NCBI GenBank assembly: GCA_963691705.1 | Contig: OY829541.1 | Location: 35,538,719-35,602,718 of the forward strand | Length of the DNA stretch: 64,000 nucleotides | Origin: Viola odorata | Lineage: Eukaryota > Streptophyta > Magnoliopsida > Malpighiales > Violaceae | Direction: 5' to 3' | Shown here: positions 41,120 through 53,252 of the stretch, piece after piece | Layout: every line of letters starts with the position of its first letter | Numbering within the stretch: position 1 is the first letter of the stretch | Translations under genes and position numbers: made by a program | Notes under the pieces: generated by a model | Seen by the model: the letters and a program-made list of their open reading frames with translations, nothing else | Databases searched by the model: none | Told to the model about the DNA's origin: nothing

Positions 41120-44053
41120 GTGGACAATCCGAAGCACAATGTCAGTGCTATAAACCTAAGGAGTGAGAGTGTACTGCCAGAGAGGGAGGGTGCAAAGATA
41201 GACCAAGAGATTGAGGAACATACACTCCAGAAGGAGAAGGAAGAAATCCAGACAGAGACAGGCTTGACCAAGCCTCGGGCCAAGCTAGACATTGAAGCAA
41301 AGATGGGAATGGAAGAAATAGTCTTGGCCAAGCCCGTGGCGAAGACAAATGAGAAGGCCACAATCCAGCAGGAAGAGATAGAAATTCCACTCCGTTTTCC
41401 TCCCAGATCCTCTAAGACAAGAAAAGAGGAAGAGGCAAAAGAATTTATGAACATATTTGGAAAAATTGTTGTGAATATTCCTATGCTTGATTTGATTGCT
41501 AAAGTACCTTCTTATGCTAAATTTCTTAAGGAGTTGTGTACTAACAAAAGAAAACTTGTAGGTGTTGAAAGAGTTAACCTCAACCAAAATGTTTCTGCAG
41601 TTTTACAAGCCAATATTCCCGAGAAGTGCAAAGACGAAGGCACATTTGCAATCCCGTGAAAGAGAGGGAATAAGATTGTAGAAATGGCCCTCTGCGATTT
41701 AGGAGTAAGAATTAACATGATGTCTTTAAGTGAGTATGAGACACTACAAATGGCAACAATGAGGGATACCAAGGTCGTAATTCAACTAGCAGACAGGTTA
41801 GTAATTCATCCGAAGGGAGTAGTGGAAGATGTCCTTGTTCAGGTCAACAATTTTATTTACCCTGTCTATTTTCGTATTGTTGAAATGAACACTGATCTTC
41901 CTTCAAGCTCTACTGATGTTCTTTTAGGAAGGCCATTTCTAAGGACGACGAAGGCGAAAATAGATGTATACAAGGGTAGCCTTACTTTGGAGTTTGATGG
42001 TAGGGTTATTAAATTCAACATGTATGCGGGACTGAAATACCCTAACAAGACGCATAGCGTCAATTTCGTTGACATTCTCGACCCTTTCACTGAAGAAATA
42101 TTTGATATCTCCACTAACGACCCTCTTGAGTATGTTTTGAGCAGGGGAATATCAAACAAAAAGCTAAAGGAGAAGGAGAAAAGGATCGTAGTTCAGAAAG
42201 AACTTCAAGAGATAGTGGCAGACCTCAATGAAACTAATTCTCATACTGATGCTGCAAATTACCAAGCATTGCACACCACTGACTCTAAACGTTTACCCTC
42301 TATTGTGCAGGCACCAAAGATAGAGTTGAAGGCTCTACCAGATCACTTTAAATATGCCTTTGTTGGTCAAGCCAATAGCCTACCCGTGATCATCTCTAGG
42401 AAACTAGCAAAAGATAAGGAAGATAAATTAGTAACTGTGTTGAAGGAGCATAGAGAGGCTATAGGATGGACGATGGCGGATATTAAGGGAATGTACTCCA
42501 CCATATATAGCCACAAAATACACGTGGAAGAGGATAAGAAGTCCATCAGACAGCCCTAGAGGAGATTAAACCCTCCAATGATGGAAGTTGTCAAGAAAGA
42601 AATAATTAAGTTACTTGATGTTGGGGTTATTTACCCAATTTCTAACAGTGCTTGGGTCTCTCCTATGCAGGTGGTACCCAAGAAAACAGGCATCACAGTG
42701 ATAGAAGGAGATGATGGAACAAAATGGACAACCCGAGTACAAAATGGATGGCGAGTCTGCATAAACTACCGAAGGCTGAACACAGTGACAAGAAAAGATC
42801 ACTTCCCACTGCCTTTCATTGACCAAATGGTAGAGAGGTTGTCTGGAAAATCACATAATTTTTTTCTAGATGGGTATTCAGGTTTTCACCAGATCCCGGT
42901 GGCACCCGAGGATCAAGAGAAAACAACCTTCACCTGCCCATTTGGGACATTCGCCTATAAACGCATGCCATTTGGGTTGTGCAACGCACTAACAATGTTC
43001 CAAAGGTGTATGGTAAGCCTCTTTTCTGAATATGTAGAGAAAAGCATTTAAGTGTTCATGAATGACTTTGATTTTAAAAACATTCTTAAGAGGTGTATTG
43101 ATACATGTTTGGTTCTTAATTTTGAAAAAATGTCATTTCATGGTTCACCAAGGCATTGTCCTTGGCCACGTAGTGTAAAAAAAGGGAATAGAAGTGGGCC
43201 AAGCTAAGATAGATATTATAAAAAATCTACCTTACCCCTCATGCTTGCATGAGGTCAAAAGTTTTCTTAGCCATGTTGGTTTTTATCGCAGGTTCATTAA
43301 AGATTTCTCAAAGATTGCGGAACCAATGCGTAGATTATTGCAGAAGGACATGGAGTTCAACTTCGATGAACCTTGTCAGAAGGCCTTTGAGGAGCTGAAG
43401 GAGAGGCTGATATCAGCACCAATCATACAGGCACCAGATTGGAGCTTGCCCTTTGAATTGATGTGCGATGCAAGCAACACAGTTGTTGGTGCTATTCTTG
43501 GGCAGAAAGAGGGTAAAGATCCACATTTGATCTACTATGCCTCCAAAATGCTAGATGAGGCCTAGAAGAATTACACGACAACTGAAAAAAGAACTTTTTG
43601 CAATAATTTTTACCCTTGCAAAATTCAGATCTTATTTATTAGGAACCAAAGTTATTGTATATTCTGACCATGCAGAATTAAAATTCCTCTTGTCCAAGAA
43701 AGAGGCCAAGCCTAGACTGATACGATGGATTCTTCTCTTACAGAAATTTGACTTAGAGATTAAAGATAAGAAGGGAATGGAAAATCTTATAGCTGACCAC
43801 CTTAGTAGATGCCTGACAAAGGAAAATCTAGAGCCTGTGAGAGAGGAGTTTTTGGATAAGCACCTTTTCTTGGTCCAAAAAATATGGCCTTGGTACGCGA
43901 AAATTGTAAATTTCCTAGCCACAGGCAAACACCATGGGGATTTGACAACTCAAAAATAGGTAAAAATTAAACATGATAGTAATTATTATATTTAGGATGA
44001 ACCCTATCTATGAAGGGTAGGATTAGATCAGTTACTTATGAGGTGTGTGCCTC
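41120..44053 (+). pseudogene. Athila pol (PR, RT, RNase H, integrase start)
   Basis: Protease region: PMLDLIAKVPSYAKFLKEL, then CDLGVRINMMSL, where D-L-G-V replaces the usual active-site D-L-G-A, and LLGRPFLRTTKAKID. RT from 42578: INYRRLNTVTRKDHFPLPF, LDGYSGFHQI, MPFGLCNALTMFQ; the catalytic motif reads FMNDF, so one Asp is lost. RNase H (43194-43900) has MCDASNTVVGAIL and [11 protein letters not shown]. Integrase begins (DEPYL ... RCVP) and is cut at 44053 by an LTR. Stops lie at 41657, 42557 and 43049, with frameshifts near 43100 and 43560. Clearly dead. Confidence 0.92.
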
Positions 44054-45440
44054 TGATTTCCTGTCGAGAGCATAAAAAATAGTTGTAATATTGAATATAA
44101 AAATGGGGTAAAATACAACTTATCACTGCCCATAATGGACTTGCAAATGGTGGTAAGAGGATCGTCCACAGAGACCTCTAGGGAAATTTAGTTCTTGATT
44201 TGACTTCCTCGTCACTGGAATCGGTTTGGTTGATTCTAAAACTAAGAAAAAAGATAATAATTAAGCAGTTAAAATAATCTTGGTCAAGGGCTTAGCCAAG
44301 ACAAAATATTCTGGTGAGAAAATTCAAGTAGTGGAAAACTCCTGGTAAGGGCAATATGAGAGCTCCGGTTCTTATGCTTCGATCATTCAAGGGTATTTAT
44401 CTCTGTATCCATACTACTGCTATAGAGTACAAGGACTCCTGTACACTCATGCTTCCCTCCTCTTCTAATTACTTGGCGGGTGCTCCCATTCCGAATAATC
44501 CTAACCAAAGAACACCTTGCTGGTTAAAGGATTTATTCTTTTGGCTGCTGTCTTGAATGGTTGTTCGCTTCCTCAATGGTTCAGGGGAAGACAACACCTA
44601 GCCCAAGCTACCTCCCAATCAAGGCCCTAGGTTGTCAATCTGGTATGGACTATACCATATATTTCCTACTAGCCTTCGCGAGACTGTCTACTTGGCTTAT
44701 CATGTTTCGCTCGTCCCCTTTTAGGCTGACTGCAACTCTTCTCAACTAAAATCCAAGAGTAATCAAGTCTTAATTCTAGCAAGTAAGCAGTTTGTTAAAT
44801 CAGGAAATAAGATGATTATGGAAGGAGAGATTATGATGAATGTTTAGATCTCATGAAACATAAGAACATGGCTCATTAGCCCATACCAAGAATCGGTGTT
44901 TAGAACATACTCATGGAAGAAAGATGAAAATTTGATTGCATAAAAGAAATTAATTCTGTAAATTCCCAACCGAAAAAATATAGAGCAGATGAAAATTGTC
45001 TAAGTGAAAGATAAGAGAGTCGAGAGCCCCCTCCTACCAAGGCTTCTAACAACTTTTAAATAAGTTGGCTCCTCATCTAACTCTTATCTCTTTCAAAGTT
45101 CAAAAAGATAATGATAAGGAAAATAAATACAAAACTCAAAAAAAAGATTATTTGTTGAAGAAATAAAATATTATTCCAAGGAGGGAAATCTAGTTAAGGA
45201 TTCTTACTGATAAATCTTTAACGCAGCAGATCCCTCAAATCCCAGTTTTGTTGTTGCGACCGCCACCTCATATGCTTATATTTGCCCAAAGTTTGTCGCT
45301 GCAGTCGGTCTCGGCTGTCTTGGCCAAGACTGCGCCCAAGACAATTTTAAATGCCTGATTTTGTGCTTCGTAGGTGATATTCTCAATTTTATCAGTCTCC
45401 AAGTAATTTCTACAAAAGTAGGGAGAATCCATAGAAATCA
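44054..45440 (-). repeat. Athila-type 3' LTR of a minus-strand element
   Basis: Plus strand begins TGATTTCCTGTCGAGAGC at 44054; the right end is at about 45440 (gaaatca). It is the reverse-oriented homologue of 38083-39496, inserted within the integrase of the plus-strand Athila. Its internal region lies to the right. Confidence 0.8.
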
Positions 45441-46790
45441 ATAACTCTATTGTCCAAATTACAAGAATTTAGATAGTAAAAGTATAAGAAATAAATGCTC
45501 AATCAAATTCTCCCACACTTAAATCATGCTTGCCCCCAAGCATACTGACTCTAAAATAAAACTAAACACAGAGAAAAGTAAATACCAGAAAACCAATATT
45601 TTTAACCATTCACCTCATCACCTAAAATACTCAAACACTTCAATGCACAACTCCAGAACTGCATTACCCAGGCCTAACCAATACCCCTAACATCCTACAC
45701 TTGTATAGTCATAAATCAGGTGCTTCGTGACAGAATCATGCAATTTGGTACACAACAAAATAATTTTGTTTTCCTATTATTCCAATGCCATAGACTGCAA
45801 TTCTTTTAAGTACAATATAACAGTATCATTGAGCCTTGCTTTTTACCAGCATTTTTCATAAATCTTTGATTCATTGTGTAGTTTCCTGGATGCTCCTACT
45901 TGATGAGGTAAGAGCACCAAGACAGACTATTTTTTTCTTCTTTGGACACTCCCACTTGGTGAGGCAAGAGTACCAGAGCAATTGTCTTTTGCAAGCATTT
46001 AAATAGAAAATTCAAGGGCTCAATCAAACAGTACATGGCAGTCATATGTGTCAAAGGTTTTTAAGGTTAAAAGAATTGCAGTGATGAATATTCCTTTTGC
46101 AGATTCTGGTGTTAAGCACCAGAACCATGAGTCTATATAGGTGAGGGATGTTAAAAGAATACCAGGAAAATGTTTCTTACAAGTATTGGGAATGTTAACC
46201 CATTAGATTGCCTTGGTAGTATGGTATGAAGTTAAAAAATCAAGTATTCTTATTTTCTATGTGAAGGGTAAATGTTTAAATACATGATGGTTTTTGTATT
46301 TTGACAATACCACATAACATGCATCCTAAAAACACAAAAAAATCAAAACATCCTCAATGTGTGTAGGAGATTGAAAAGAAGAAAAAGTAGAAAATAAAGA
46401 AAAGAAAATAAAGCAGAAAATAAAATAAAACAAAAAGAAAGAAACAACCTGGGGGGAATCAACTGGGAGGAGGGGGTCTTGGAGGGTAGTTGTCCATGCT
46501 AGGGAAGAGGTAGCTGCTGGAGGGGCTGCTTGTTTGGTTCTAGAAAAATGTCCTGGCCAAGACAACTGCCGAAGTTGAATTTTTTCTCTAATTTTGAACG
46601 CACTCCTCGCGCTGCAACAACCTTGGAAACAAGTGTAAAGTATGTTATGTGGATCAACGAGATACCTCTGAACTTATTTATGAAAATTCAAAAGAAGAAA
46701 AACTGAAGTAAATGAAATAAAGACATGGGTTGCCTCCCATGCAGCGCAATTTTTTATTGTCTTGGGCTCGACATTGCCATGGATTCCGCA
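45441..46790 (-). other. 3' noncoding region of minus-strand Athila element
   Basis: A+T-rich sequence with the phrase cacacttaaatcatgcttgcccccaag, common in Athila-type elements. No supportable gene. Open stretches near 46330-46560 have low complexity. Confidence 0.55.
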
Positions 46791-47012
46791 TCAAGAAACT
46801 TCTCCAAATTCACTCGATGCACTAAGCTTGTCAGGGCCTTTGAGTGGAACTGCTTTGACAGCCCCTAAAGGTATAAATTGAAATGGATCTGGAGGCTGTT
46901 CAAGCTCAAAATTATGTTGTTCCCTACCAAGAATATACTCACGAGAGTCTATCTCTGGTGCCATAAATTCTTCATTCATTCTTGCCAACTTTCCTCCATC
47001 CTCTGCTGCCAA
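46791..47012 (-). pseudogene. Short open frame after Athila pol remnant, unknown
   Basis: MAAEDGGKLARMNEEFMAPEIDSREYILGREQ and on to SEFGEVS, 73 codons. It lies directly downstream of the protease/linker remnant in the same element. I do not recognise it. It may be a remnant of an Athila 3' gene joined to pol by deletion of RT to integrase. Confidence 0.35.
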
Positions 47013-48470
47013 CTTGTTAGATATGCTTTATGGCAGAGCTGATTCTTGGCTAAGAAGGTGACCAGGAAGACTTTTAAAATCAATTTCTAGTGCCTGCACA
47101 CTTGAAGGTAGAAGCTTAGCGTTAGTGGATTTCAACGATTGGCAATTTACAGTTTCTGCTTGTGGCTTCTGAACACCAGTTTTGTCCTCTAGTTCTTCTA
47201 GTTTCTTGGCTATATTCCGCTGCTCAAAACATACTCAAGGGGATCGTTAGTGGAGATATCTAGTATTTCTTCCGTAAGAGGATCTAAAATATCCATGAAA
47301 TTAACACTATGCGTCTCATTAGGATAGTTGAGTCCTTCATACATGTTGAATTTAATAATCCTACCAGCAAATTCCAAAATGATGATACCCTTGTACACAT
47401 CTATTTTCGCCCTTGCTGTCCTTAGGAATGGTCTTCCTAAAAGAACATCAGTGGCACTTGAAGGGAGGTTAGTGTTCATTTCAACAATATAAAAATCAAC
47501 AGGATAAATAAATTCATTTACTTGTACAAGTACATCCTCTACCACGCCTTTTGGATGTATTACTAACCCGTCGGCAAGCTAGATCACCACTTGGGTTTCC
47601 TTCATCGTTCCTATCTACAGCGTCTCATACTCACTCAGAGACATCATATTGATTCCAGCCCCTAAATCGCAGAGGGTATTTTCCACAACCTTGTTTCCTA
47701 TCTTGCATGGGATTGTAAATGTGCCTTGACCTTTACACTTTTCTGAAAGCTTAGCCTGTAAAACTGCAGAAACATTTGGGTTAAGATTAACCCTTTCAAC
47801 ACCTGCAAGTTTTCTCTTCTTAGTGCATAATTTTTTTAGTAACTTCGCATAACTAGGCACTTTAGCAATTAAATCCAACATGGGAATTGATAACTATTGA
47901 CACCACTCTAGCGGCATCTCCGCCATCACACCTGGCGACAAGGCTAGAACACTGTATATACCAAGGGGGACATGGCACTGTTCCTATCGCCCCTAGCCTG
48001 GCGGCCGACCCTGGGATGGTTGACATCAACGGGGGGCTCTCATGCGACATCTGCACGACGTCATCCCATCCCAGGTCACACATGACGTCACTCCGTATGA
48101 CGTCACCTTGCATGACGTCACTCCCTAGCACCCAAGCGACATCTACCAGAGATAACGCCTACCCCCTGTCAGTAAGGTCCTTCCTTTGTCTATAAATACC
48201 CCCACCATTCTAGACAAGAGGGTAAGCCTAAGACAGCGTGCTGAACCCCTACAATTTTCACCACTCATACTAACTTAAGCATCGGAGTGTTTACGCCGGA
48301 GACCCCCTCCGGTGCTTTGCAGGTGACAAAGACAGCCGGAACAGTGTTCCCGACCAGCCCCCCATTGGCCGATCCTACTCGACGAACCTCGGACTCTTAT
48401 TAGGAATGTTCACGGAAATTCTTGTAAAAATGTTTATAAATTCCCTTTCCTCTTCCTCCCTTTTAGTCTT
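47013..48470 (-). pseudogene. Athila pol remnant (protease to RT linker), split by solo LTR
   Basis: Read on the minus strand: end of gag (TKREEEREFINIF, 48408-48470), then after the solo LTR PMLDLIAKVPSYAKLL, the protease CDLGAGINMMSL (D-L-G-A intact here), LLGRPFLRTARAKID, NETHSVNFMDILDPL, and the linker up to LPGHLLSQESALP. RT, RNase H and integrase are absent, so the element is an internal deletion derivative. Confidence 0.87.
47888..48402 (+). mobile_element. Solo Tat-family LTR, 515 bp
   Basis: TGATAACTATTG ... CTCTTATTA; the usual final CA is TA here. Target duplication GGAAT at 47883-47887 and 48403-48407. TATA at 48191-48198; GC hairpin from 48294. Removing it restores continuity of the Athila reading. 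Confidence 0.92.
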
Positions 48471-49640
48471 TGCAGATGATTGAGCTCTAATTATGGTGGT
48501 TTTTATCATTTATTCTCTTGTAATATCTAATGGTATGCTATTGATTTCGTTGTAAATCATTTGATTATTGCAGGAAACAACTTTAGAGAGGCAGAGAGCA
48601 AAAATGAGGAGAATTAGGTATAATTCTGGGCTAATTTGGAGCAAGCAGATTCCTGGTTGCATTCTTGACCAAGACTGGGCACGAGCATCTTTTTTGACCA
48701 AGACAGACTTGCTTGGCCAAGCCTCACTGGGAGAAATCTTCGGTGCAAACAACAGATTAAAAGACGCTGGCAGAGGATTTTCCTGCCCTGATGATTGAGA
48801 GCGTTAATCACGAACGAATTGAAGATGCGCCTGCTGTTCTAATCTGATTAGATCTTTTTGTGAGGAAGAGAGAAATTCAAATACAATTTAAATTTGATTA
48901 GGATACGATTTCCTTTAGTTTTGTTGATTAGCTATTTTCTAGGGATATATATACTTTCCTTAGGTTTTGGGTGAGCGGAGGTATCTCCCTCCCGGATCTC
49001 CTATAACCATTTCTCATCTACACTTTGCTCCTTCGGAGATAGAGGATTATTATATTTTTCAATTCATTGTTTAAATTTTGTTTTTGAGATTATGGGTATG
49101 AGTAGCTAAATCCATCCTTTCTTAGTAGAGGCATCTAAAGCATGAGCATGAATATGCATGAGACCTAATCGATCTTATCGTTCTTTGAATCTGCATTTAA
49201 CCAATTTTGTGACTATTCTCAACGTGTTTCTATTTGATATTAGATCTGGCCAATTTAGTGTTGAACAGGTAATGCAGCAGTTATTTCTCTTAGCCATGGA
49301 TTATTGACTAAGAGAATCGAAGTAGACACCTACACGCTAGCGGGATTCTGCGAAATGGTAGGGAGAAGGTTAATCAGATCCAGTCCCGAATGACACCCGA
49401 GGATACTAGTCTGGAGTTATCTTCCCCTAGTCGTTCATCAGCCAATTCAGTAAACCTTTTAACCAGCAAGGTGCTGGTTGGTTAGGTATCATCTCTAAGC
49501 GTACCTGAGGTGGTGTTGATACAGGAGGGAAGTAGGGGTCATAAGCGTACCTTGATCCTATAGCAACTCTATAGATTAAAGATGAATATCCCTGTGTTGA
49601 TGATTGTATCTCATGTCTCATAGCTGTTAGCCTCTACTAG
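48471..49640 (+). mobile_element. Athila-like LTR fragment
   Basis: No gene. It shares taaccagcaaggtgct and the gtagctaaatcca/ttcttagta passages with 38083-39496 and 35543-36593, with moderate divergence. It stops where the Tat LTR begins at 49641. Confidence 0.55.
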
Positions 49641-50217
49641 TGATAAGATTCTGACTGTTGGCGAAGGGTAGAAGGGGAGAATGACTCCTTGGATTCCACT
49701 CCCACGGTTGTCCGGTGTACCTGTAAGGCGCCGGGAGGGGGTCCCGGCGTAAACACTCCGATGCTTAAGTTAGTATGAGTGGTTAAAGTAGCAGAGCTTT
49801 TGCTAGCTATATCAGGCTTACCTTCTTCCTTGATTACGGGGGTATTTATAGGCGAAGAGTGGGGTGTTTTCTGGTAGCTCGGCCATGAAGGGCACTAACG
49901 GGCCTGTTAGGTGTTTGGCATTCCCGTCAACGGTGTGCTATCGTCACGTCAGATATATATATGGGGGAAGACGTCACCTAGGCAAGGTAACGCCTTCCTT
50001 CCTCCAGGAAGGGCAAGCTCAGCTTGGGACGGGATAACGCCTGGTCATGACAAAGTGACCTCGTGGGACCCCCTGTTGATATCGACCATCCCAACGCTGA
50101 TCGCTCGATAAAGGGCGAAGGCCTCGAGGCTGTCCGTCCGGTTGGTATAACAGCGTTCGGTCCCTAACGCGGGGTGCAAAGATAAAAATGCCCCGGGCGT
50201 TAGGTCTATTGTTATCA
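49641..50217 (-). repeat. 3' LTR of third Tat element
   Basis: 577 bp. Plus strand TGATAAGATTC ... TTGTTATCA. TATA at 49843-49850 (minus). The GC hairpin is CGCCGGGA/TCCCGGCG (49729-49749), with paired changes relative to the other LTRs. Confidence 0.9.
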
Positions 50218-50361
50218 TAAGCCCAACTGAAAATGAGCCCGAGTGTTCACCAAGGGCTATCGCTTCTTCTCCGGCTTCGATGTCGTCTGTCGGTCTTTGA
50301 GATAACGGGGTGATTTATTTCCCGAGGGACTCTCTTTCTCGATCCGTTGCTTTTCTGAATC

Positions 50362-50370
50362 TATAAATTA
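50362..50370 (+). promoter_or_regulatory. TATA box, gene a, third copy
   Basis: CTATAAATTA, 66 nt before the ATG at 50428. It is preceded by the LTR-proximal box and followed by a pyrimidine-rich leader. Confidence 0.6.
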
Positions 50371-50427
50371 ATTCTTCCACTGCATCAATTTTTCACATCT
50401 TTTCACACTTCTCACAGCACTTTTATC

Positions 50428-50811
50428 ATGGACAATCTTACTAAGAACTTCTTGATCTCCAAATCTCATACTCTGAGCAACCTTAATGATAGTGACGTCA
50501 GCTTTCTGGAGAATATGCTGACCAAGATCTCTGAGGATATTCTGGAGCTCCAGGGGATGATGACTCCTCTACAGTCCAGGCTGGGTGCGGTTTCTCTGGA
50601 GGATTTTAGCCCTCTCGAGAGCATGGCGAAGTTGGGTGCTGCTGTCTCCCGCATCGAGGTGGTGATCACCACGCTGCGGCAGAGGAAGGACCTACTAGGG
50701 TGTTGTTTGAAGGGTATGAGGATTTCTTCCTCTGAGCTGACCTCCGTGACTGATACCCTGATAGAGATCCCTACTCTACTAGAGGATGACGATGCTGGGT
50801 CTCACGCCTGA
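50428..50811 (+). CDS. Gene a, third copy, conserved 127-aa protein
   Basis: MDNLTKNFLISKSHTLSN ... DLLGCCLKGMRISSSEL ... EIPTLLEDDD. Intact, and the same length as copy 2. It is antisense with respect to its own retrotransposon. Conserved features: a charged N-terminus, SLEDFSPLES in the middle, two adjacent cysteines in GCCLKG, an acidic end. No known domain, signal peptide or membrane segment seen. AATAAA follows at 50887-50892. Confidence 0.78.
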   Translation: MDNLTKNFLISKSHTLSNLNDSDVSFLENMLTKISEDILELQGMMTPLQSRLGAVSLEDFSPLESMAKLGAAVSRIEVVITTLRQRKDLLGCCLKGMRISSSELTSVTDTLIEIPTLLEDDDAGSHA

Positions 50812-50886
50812 CTGCTGACCGCCGCCCTTTGTTTTTATATTTCCTGTGTACGCACCTAGGTGCTTAGGCCGCTAAGACCATGAATG

Positions 50887-50892
50887 AATAAA
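50887..50892 (+). terminator. AATAAA poly(A) signal of gene a, third copy
   Basis: AATAAA 76 nt after the stop codon, as in the two other copies. Confidence 0.55.
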
Positions 50893-51315
50893 ATGTTGTT
50901 TTAGTTTATTTCACCATCTTCCATTTTCCCTACCTTGCTGCTTGTTGTGTTAGTTGGGAGCAGCCGCTGCAAGCCTACCGAAAATGAGTCTTTCTTAGGA
51001 TGTAGTGTCGTAGGGATCGTATTCTGGAAATCGGCCATAATTGCCTTGCTCAACCATTCTCTACGCCACCTTTCCAGTGGTAGGTGGTTGGGCGGTTTTT
51101 TGGTGCCTTTTGATTGGTGTGTTTTTCGAGCAGGCGTGTCTGTGCCGGATCGGATTCTGCAATTATGGTTGCTCTTTTTCAGGTGTATTAATTGCTTCCC
51201 AGGGGCACGCAAAGAGATCAGAGTATCTCTTTGCTGTGGCTTATTTAAAGAAGTTTCTCTTCCCTTTTCCTGTTCATCTTCTTCTTATTTCTCTATCCCA
51301 ATTGTTTGTGAATCA
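50893..51315. other. Spacer between genes a and b, third copy
   Basis: No gene. It contains the presumed promoter of gene b (TATTTAAA near 51240-51250). Confidence 0.45.
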
Positions 51316-51737
51316 ATGGCAGATTCCTATTTCCTTGATACTGCGGCGCGCAACTCCCTGCCGACTCCTCCGACTTCACCGGATTTGGATCATCCTCCTC
51401 CGTCACCCCCATGGAGGCCGCCAGTCCTCCGGAAGGGCCGCAAAAGGCCGAGGAAGAAGACCTCCAAGGCGCCTGACACGTCCTTTGACTCTCCTGCCCC
51501 TTTTGCTCGAAAGAGCAATAAGCGATTTTTTTCTTACGACCGTTCACCGGAGAAGGTTCTTTCTGGCAGCGTCAGTGTTAAAATGGTGGCATCAGCCATT
51601 GAGGAGAAATCAGGCTCGTCAAGGCTAGACTAGGAGAAGAGAATGGATGAGCCCCTCCTTCCTGCTACCGGGGGCTACCACTTTCGGATGATGATGAGGT
51701 TTACTATTATGATATGTACTGGCCTGATGAGGATTAG
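51316..51737 (+). pseudogene. Gene b, third copy (broken near the end)
   Basis: MADSYFLDTAARNSLPTPP at 51316, Pro-rich part, basic patch (RKGRKRPRKKTSK), then a stop at 51631-51633 and a frame break before the acidic tail ending DED at 51735. It is homologous to 33017-33440 and 26112-26529. AATAAA lies at 51783-51788, about 48 nt downstream. Confidence 0.65.
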
Positions 51738-52218
51738 GGCTCAGGCGCTAGGCGCAGTGTAGATGCCATATGGCTCCTGATGAATAAAATGATATCTCTT
51801 GTTTTCCTTCTTCTGCCGCTGTCATTTCGTCAGCCTTTTAATTTTGTTGATAACTAATGCGAAGGGTTAGCTTTGTCACGGCAATCGCTCCCTGACCACT
51901 TGACTTGGTCAAAATTAACCGGTATTTGGGAAGTTGTGGCGAATGACTGCTTGTTTTATTTTTAAATCCTTAATTGTAGGTCCACGTGGCTGTCTTCCTT
52001 TACACGCGTCTTGGCTCAATTGGCAGTTCAATTAATGCGGTGGCATTTGGCCCTTTAAGAAGGAACCATTTTCTCTTTCCAACCCTTTTTGCCCTTGTTT
52101 TGAATTTTCTCTCTTGTCTTCTCCTTATTTCTTCTGGAAGAACTTCTTGCTTGCCTGTGAATCTTTTCCTTTCAAGGTACCGCTTTATCCTTTCAGATCT
52201 TCTGTTTACTGGTTTATT
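51738..52218. other. Spacer between genes b and X, third copy
   Basis: Homologous to 32521-33016 reversed. It contains the poly(A) signal of b and the leader of X; no gene. Confidence 0.45.
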
Positions 52219-52527
52219 ATGGTTAGAAGTAGGCCCAGCCGGGTTCTCTAGAAACTGATGGATCCAGAGATCGCACGAACACCTAGTATTTTCACATCGA
52301 GATGGTTTTAAAAGCCGAATTAGAGGAGCATGGTATTACCTTTCCCTCTGGACATGAGCCTTTCATTCCTGAAGATACCATGCGACTCCACGATCCAGCG
52401 TGGGGACACTGTAGGCTAGTTTATTTTAAAATGTTTCTTTATTGCTTTCGTTTCCTAGTTCATGATTCAATACTAGCGCTGTTGCGGAAGTATAAGCTTA
52501 ATCCTGCTCAAATAACCCCTTCTTCCT
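52219..52527 (+). pseudogene. Gene X, third copy, N-terminal fragment
   Basis: From ATG 52219 (MVRSRPSRVL), with frame breaks, through KAELEEHGITFPSGHEPFIP and WGHCRLVYFKMFLYCFRFLVH to LNPAQITPSS, where an LTR cuts it. It matches the first half of the domain in 32520-31979 (minus). Confidence 0.75.
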
Positions 52528-53034
52528 ACATTCGTCTTTTCACCCCGAGTCAAGGTCGGATCACTGTAGACCTTGACCGGCGTCAGTCACCCGGTTATCG
52601 CCCATTTTAGCTGAGGAATCCTTGGATGGTCGACATCAGCAGAGGGGACCCACGCGGTATCCATTTCAGCAGGCGACATCTTCCTATCCTAGACAGCCTC
52701 GACAACATCTCACTGTCGATATCTCGTCAGCGATATCCTATCCAGCTGACGCATGCAGACGTCATCTTGGGCGTTATCTTCCCTCGATAACGCCCACCCC
52801 CGGGGGTAACATCCTTTCTTTTGCCTATAAATACCACTCATTTCTAGATCAAAAAAAATACCAAAATTACTACTCAAATCTCTGCCAATTTCCACAGCCA
52901 TACTAACTTAAGCATCGGAGTGTCTACGCCGGGGCCCCCCCTCCGGCGCTTTGCAGGTACGACAGACAACCTTCACCGTGACTCCAGACAACCATAATCT
53001 CTACCCCGTTTCCCCAGAAGTCTGAATCTTATCA
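52528..53034 (+). repeat. 5'-truncated Tat LTR
   Basis: It lacks about the first 35 bp of the LTR: tacattcgtc aligns with gtattttcgtcc at 35068. TATA at 52825-52832, GC hairpin from 52927, end GAATCTTATCA at 53034. No primer site follows, so it is a solo or 3' LTR remnant. Confidence 0.78.
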
Positions 53035-53252
53035 CTCATCAATCCATTTTAGCTTCCTGTAAGTCTTTCCTCCTTTTAACGTTTAATTTTGAAAATTAGT
53101 TTGTGACTGTTTATCTTCCTAGTTTTGCTTGATTGTATCCGAATATTTAATCTGTTTAATATTTGAATTAGCATTAATTTGGTTTTCAAATTCTATACCA
53201 CATCTTCTAACCCTCCTAGACCTCTAGATCCCGTAGAACTTCTCTCCCTAAG

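Larger units (their letters stand above)
49641..52527 (-). mobile_element. 3' end of a third Tat element (minus strand), truncated
   Basis: Consists of the 3' LTR (49641-50217), the 41-bp box (50218-50258), and genes a, b and X in the order seen in the other elements, here on the plus strand because the element lies reversed. It is cut at 52527 inside the X domain by another LTR. No pol remains. Confidence 0.87.

Noticed and set aside
51041..51628. A 195-codon plus-strand frame overlapping gene b
   Set aside because: Shadow of gene b in another frame; only the MADSY frame has homologues in the other elements.
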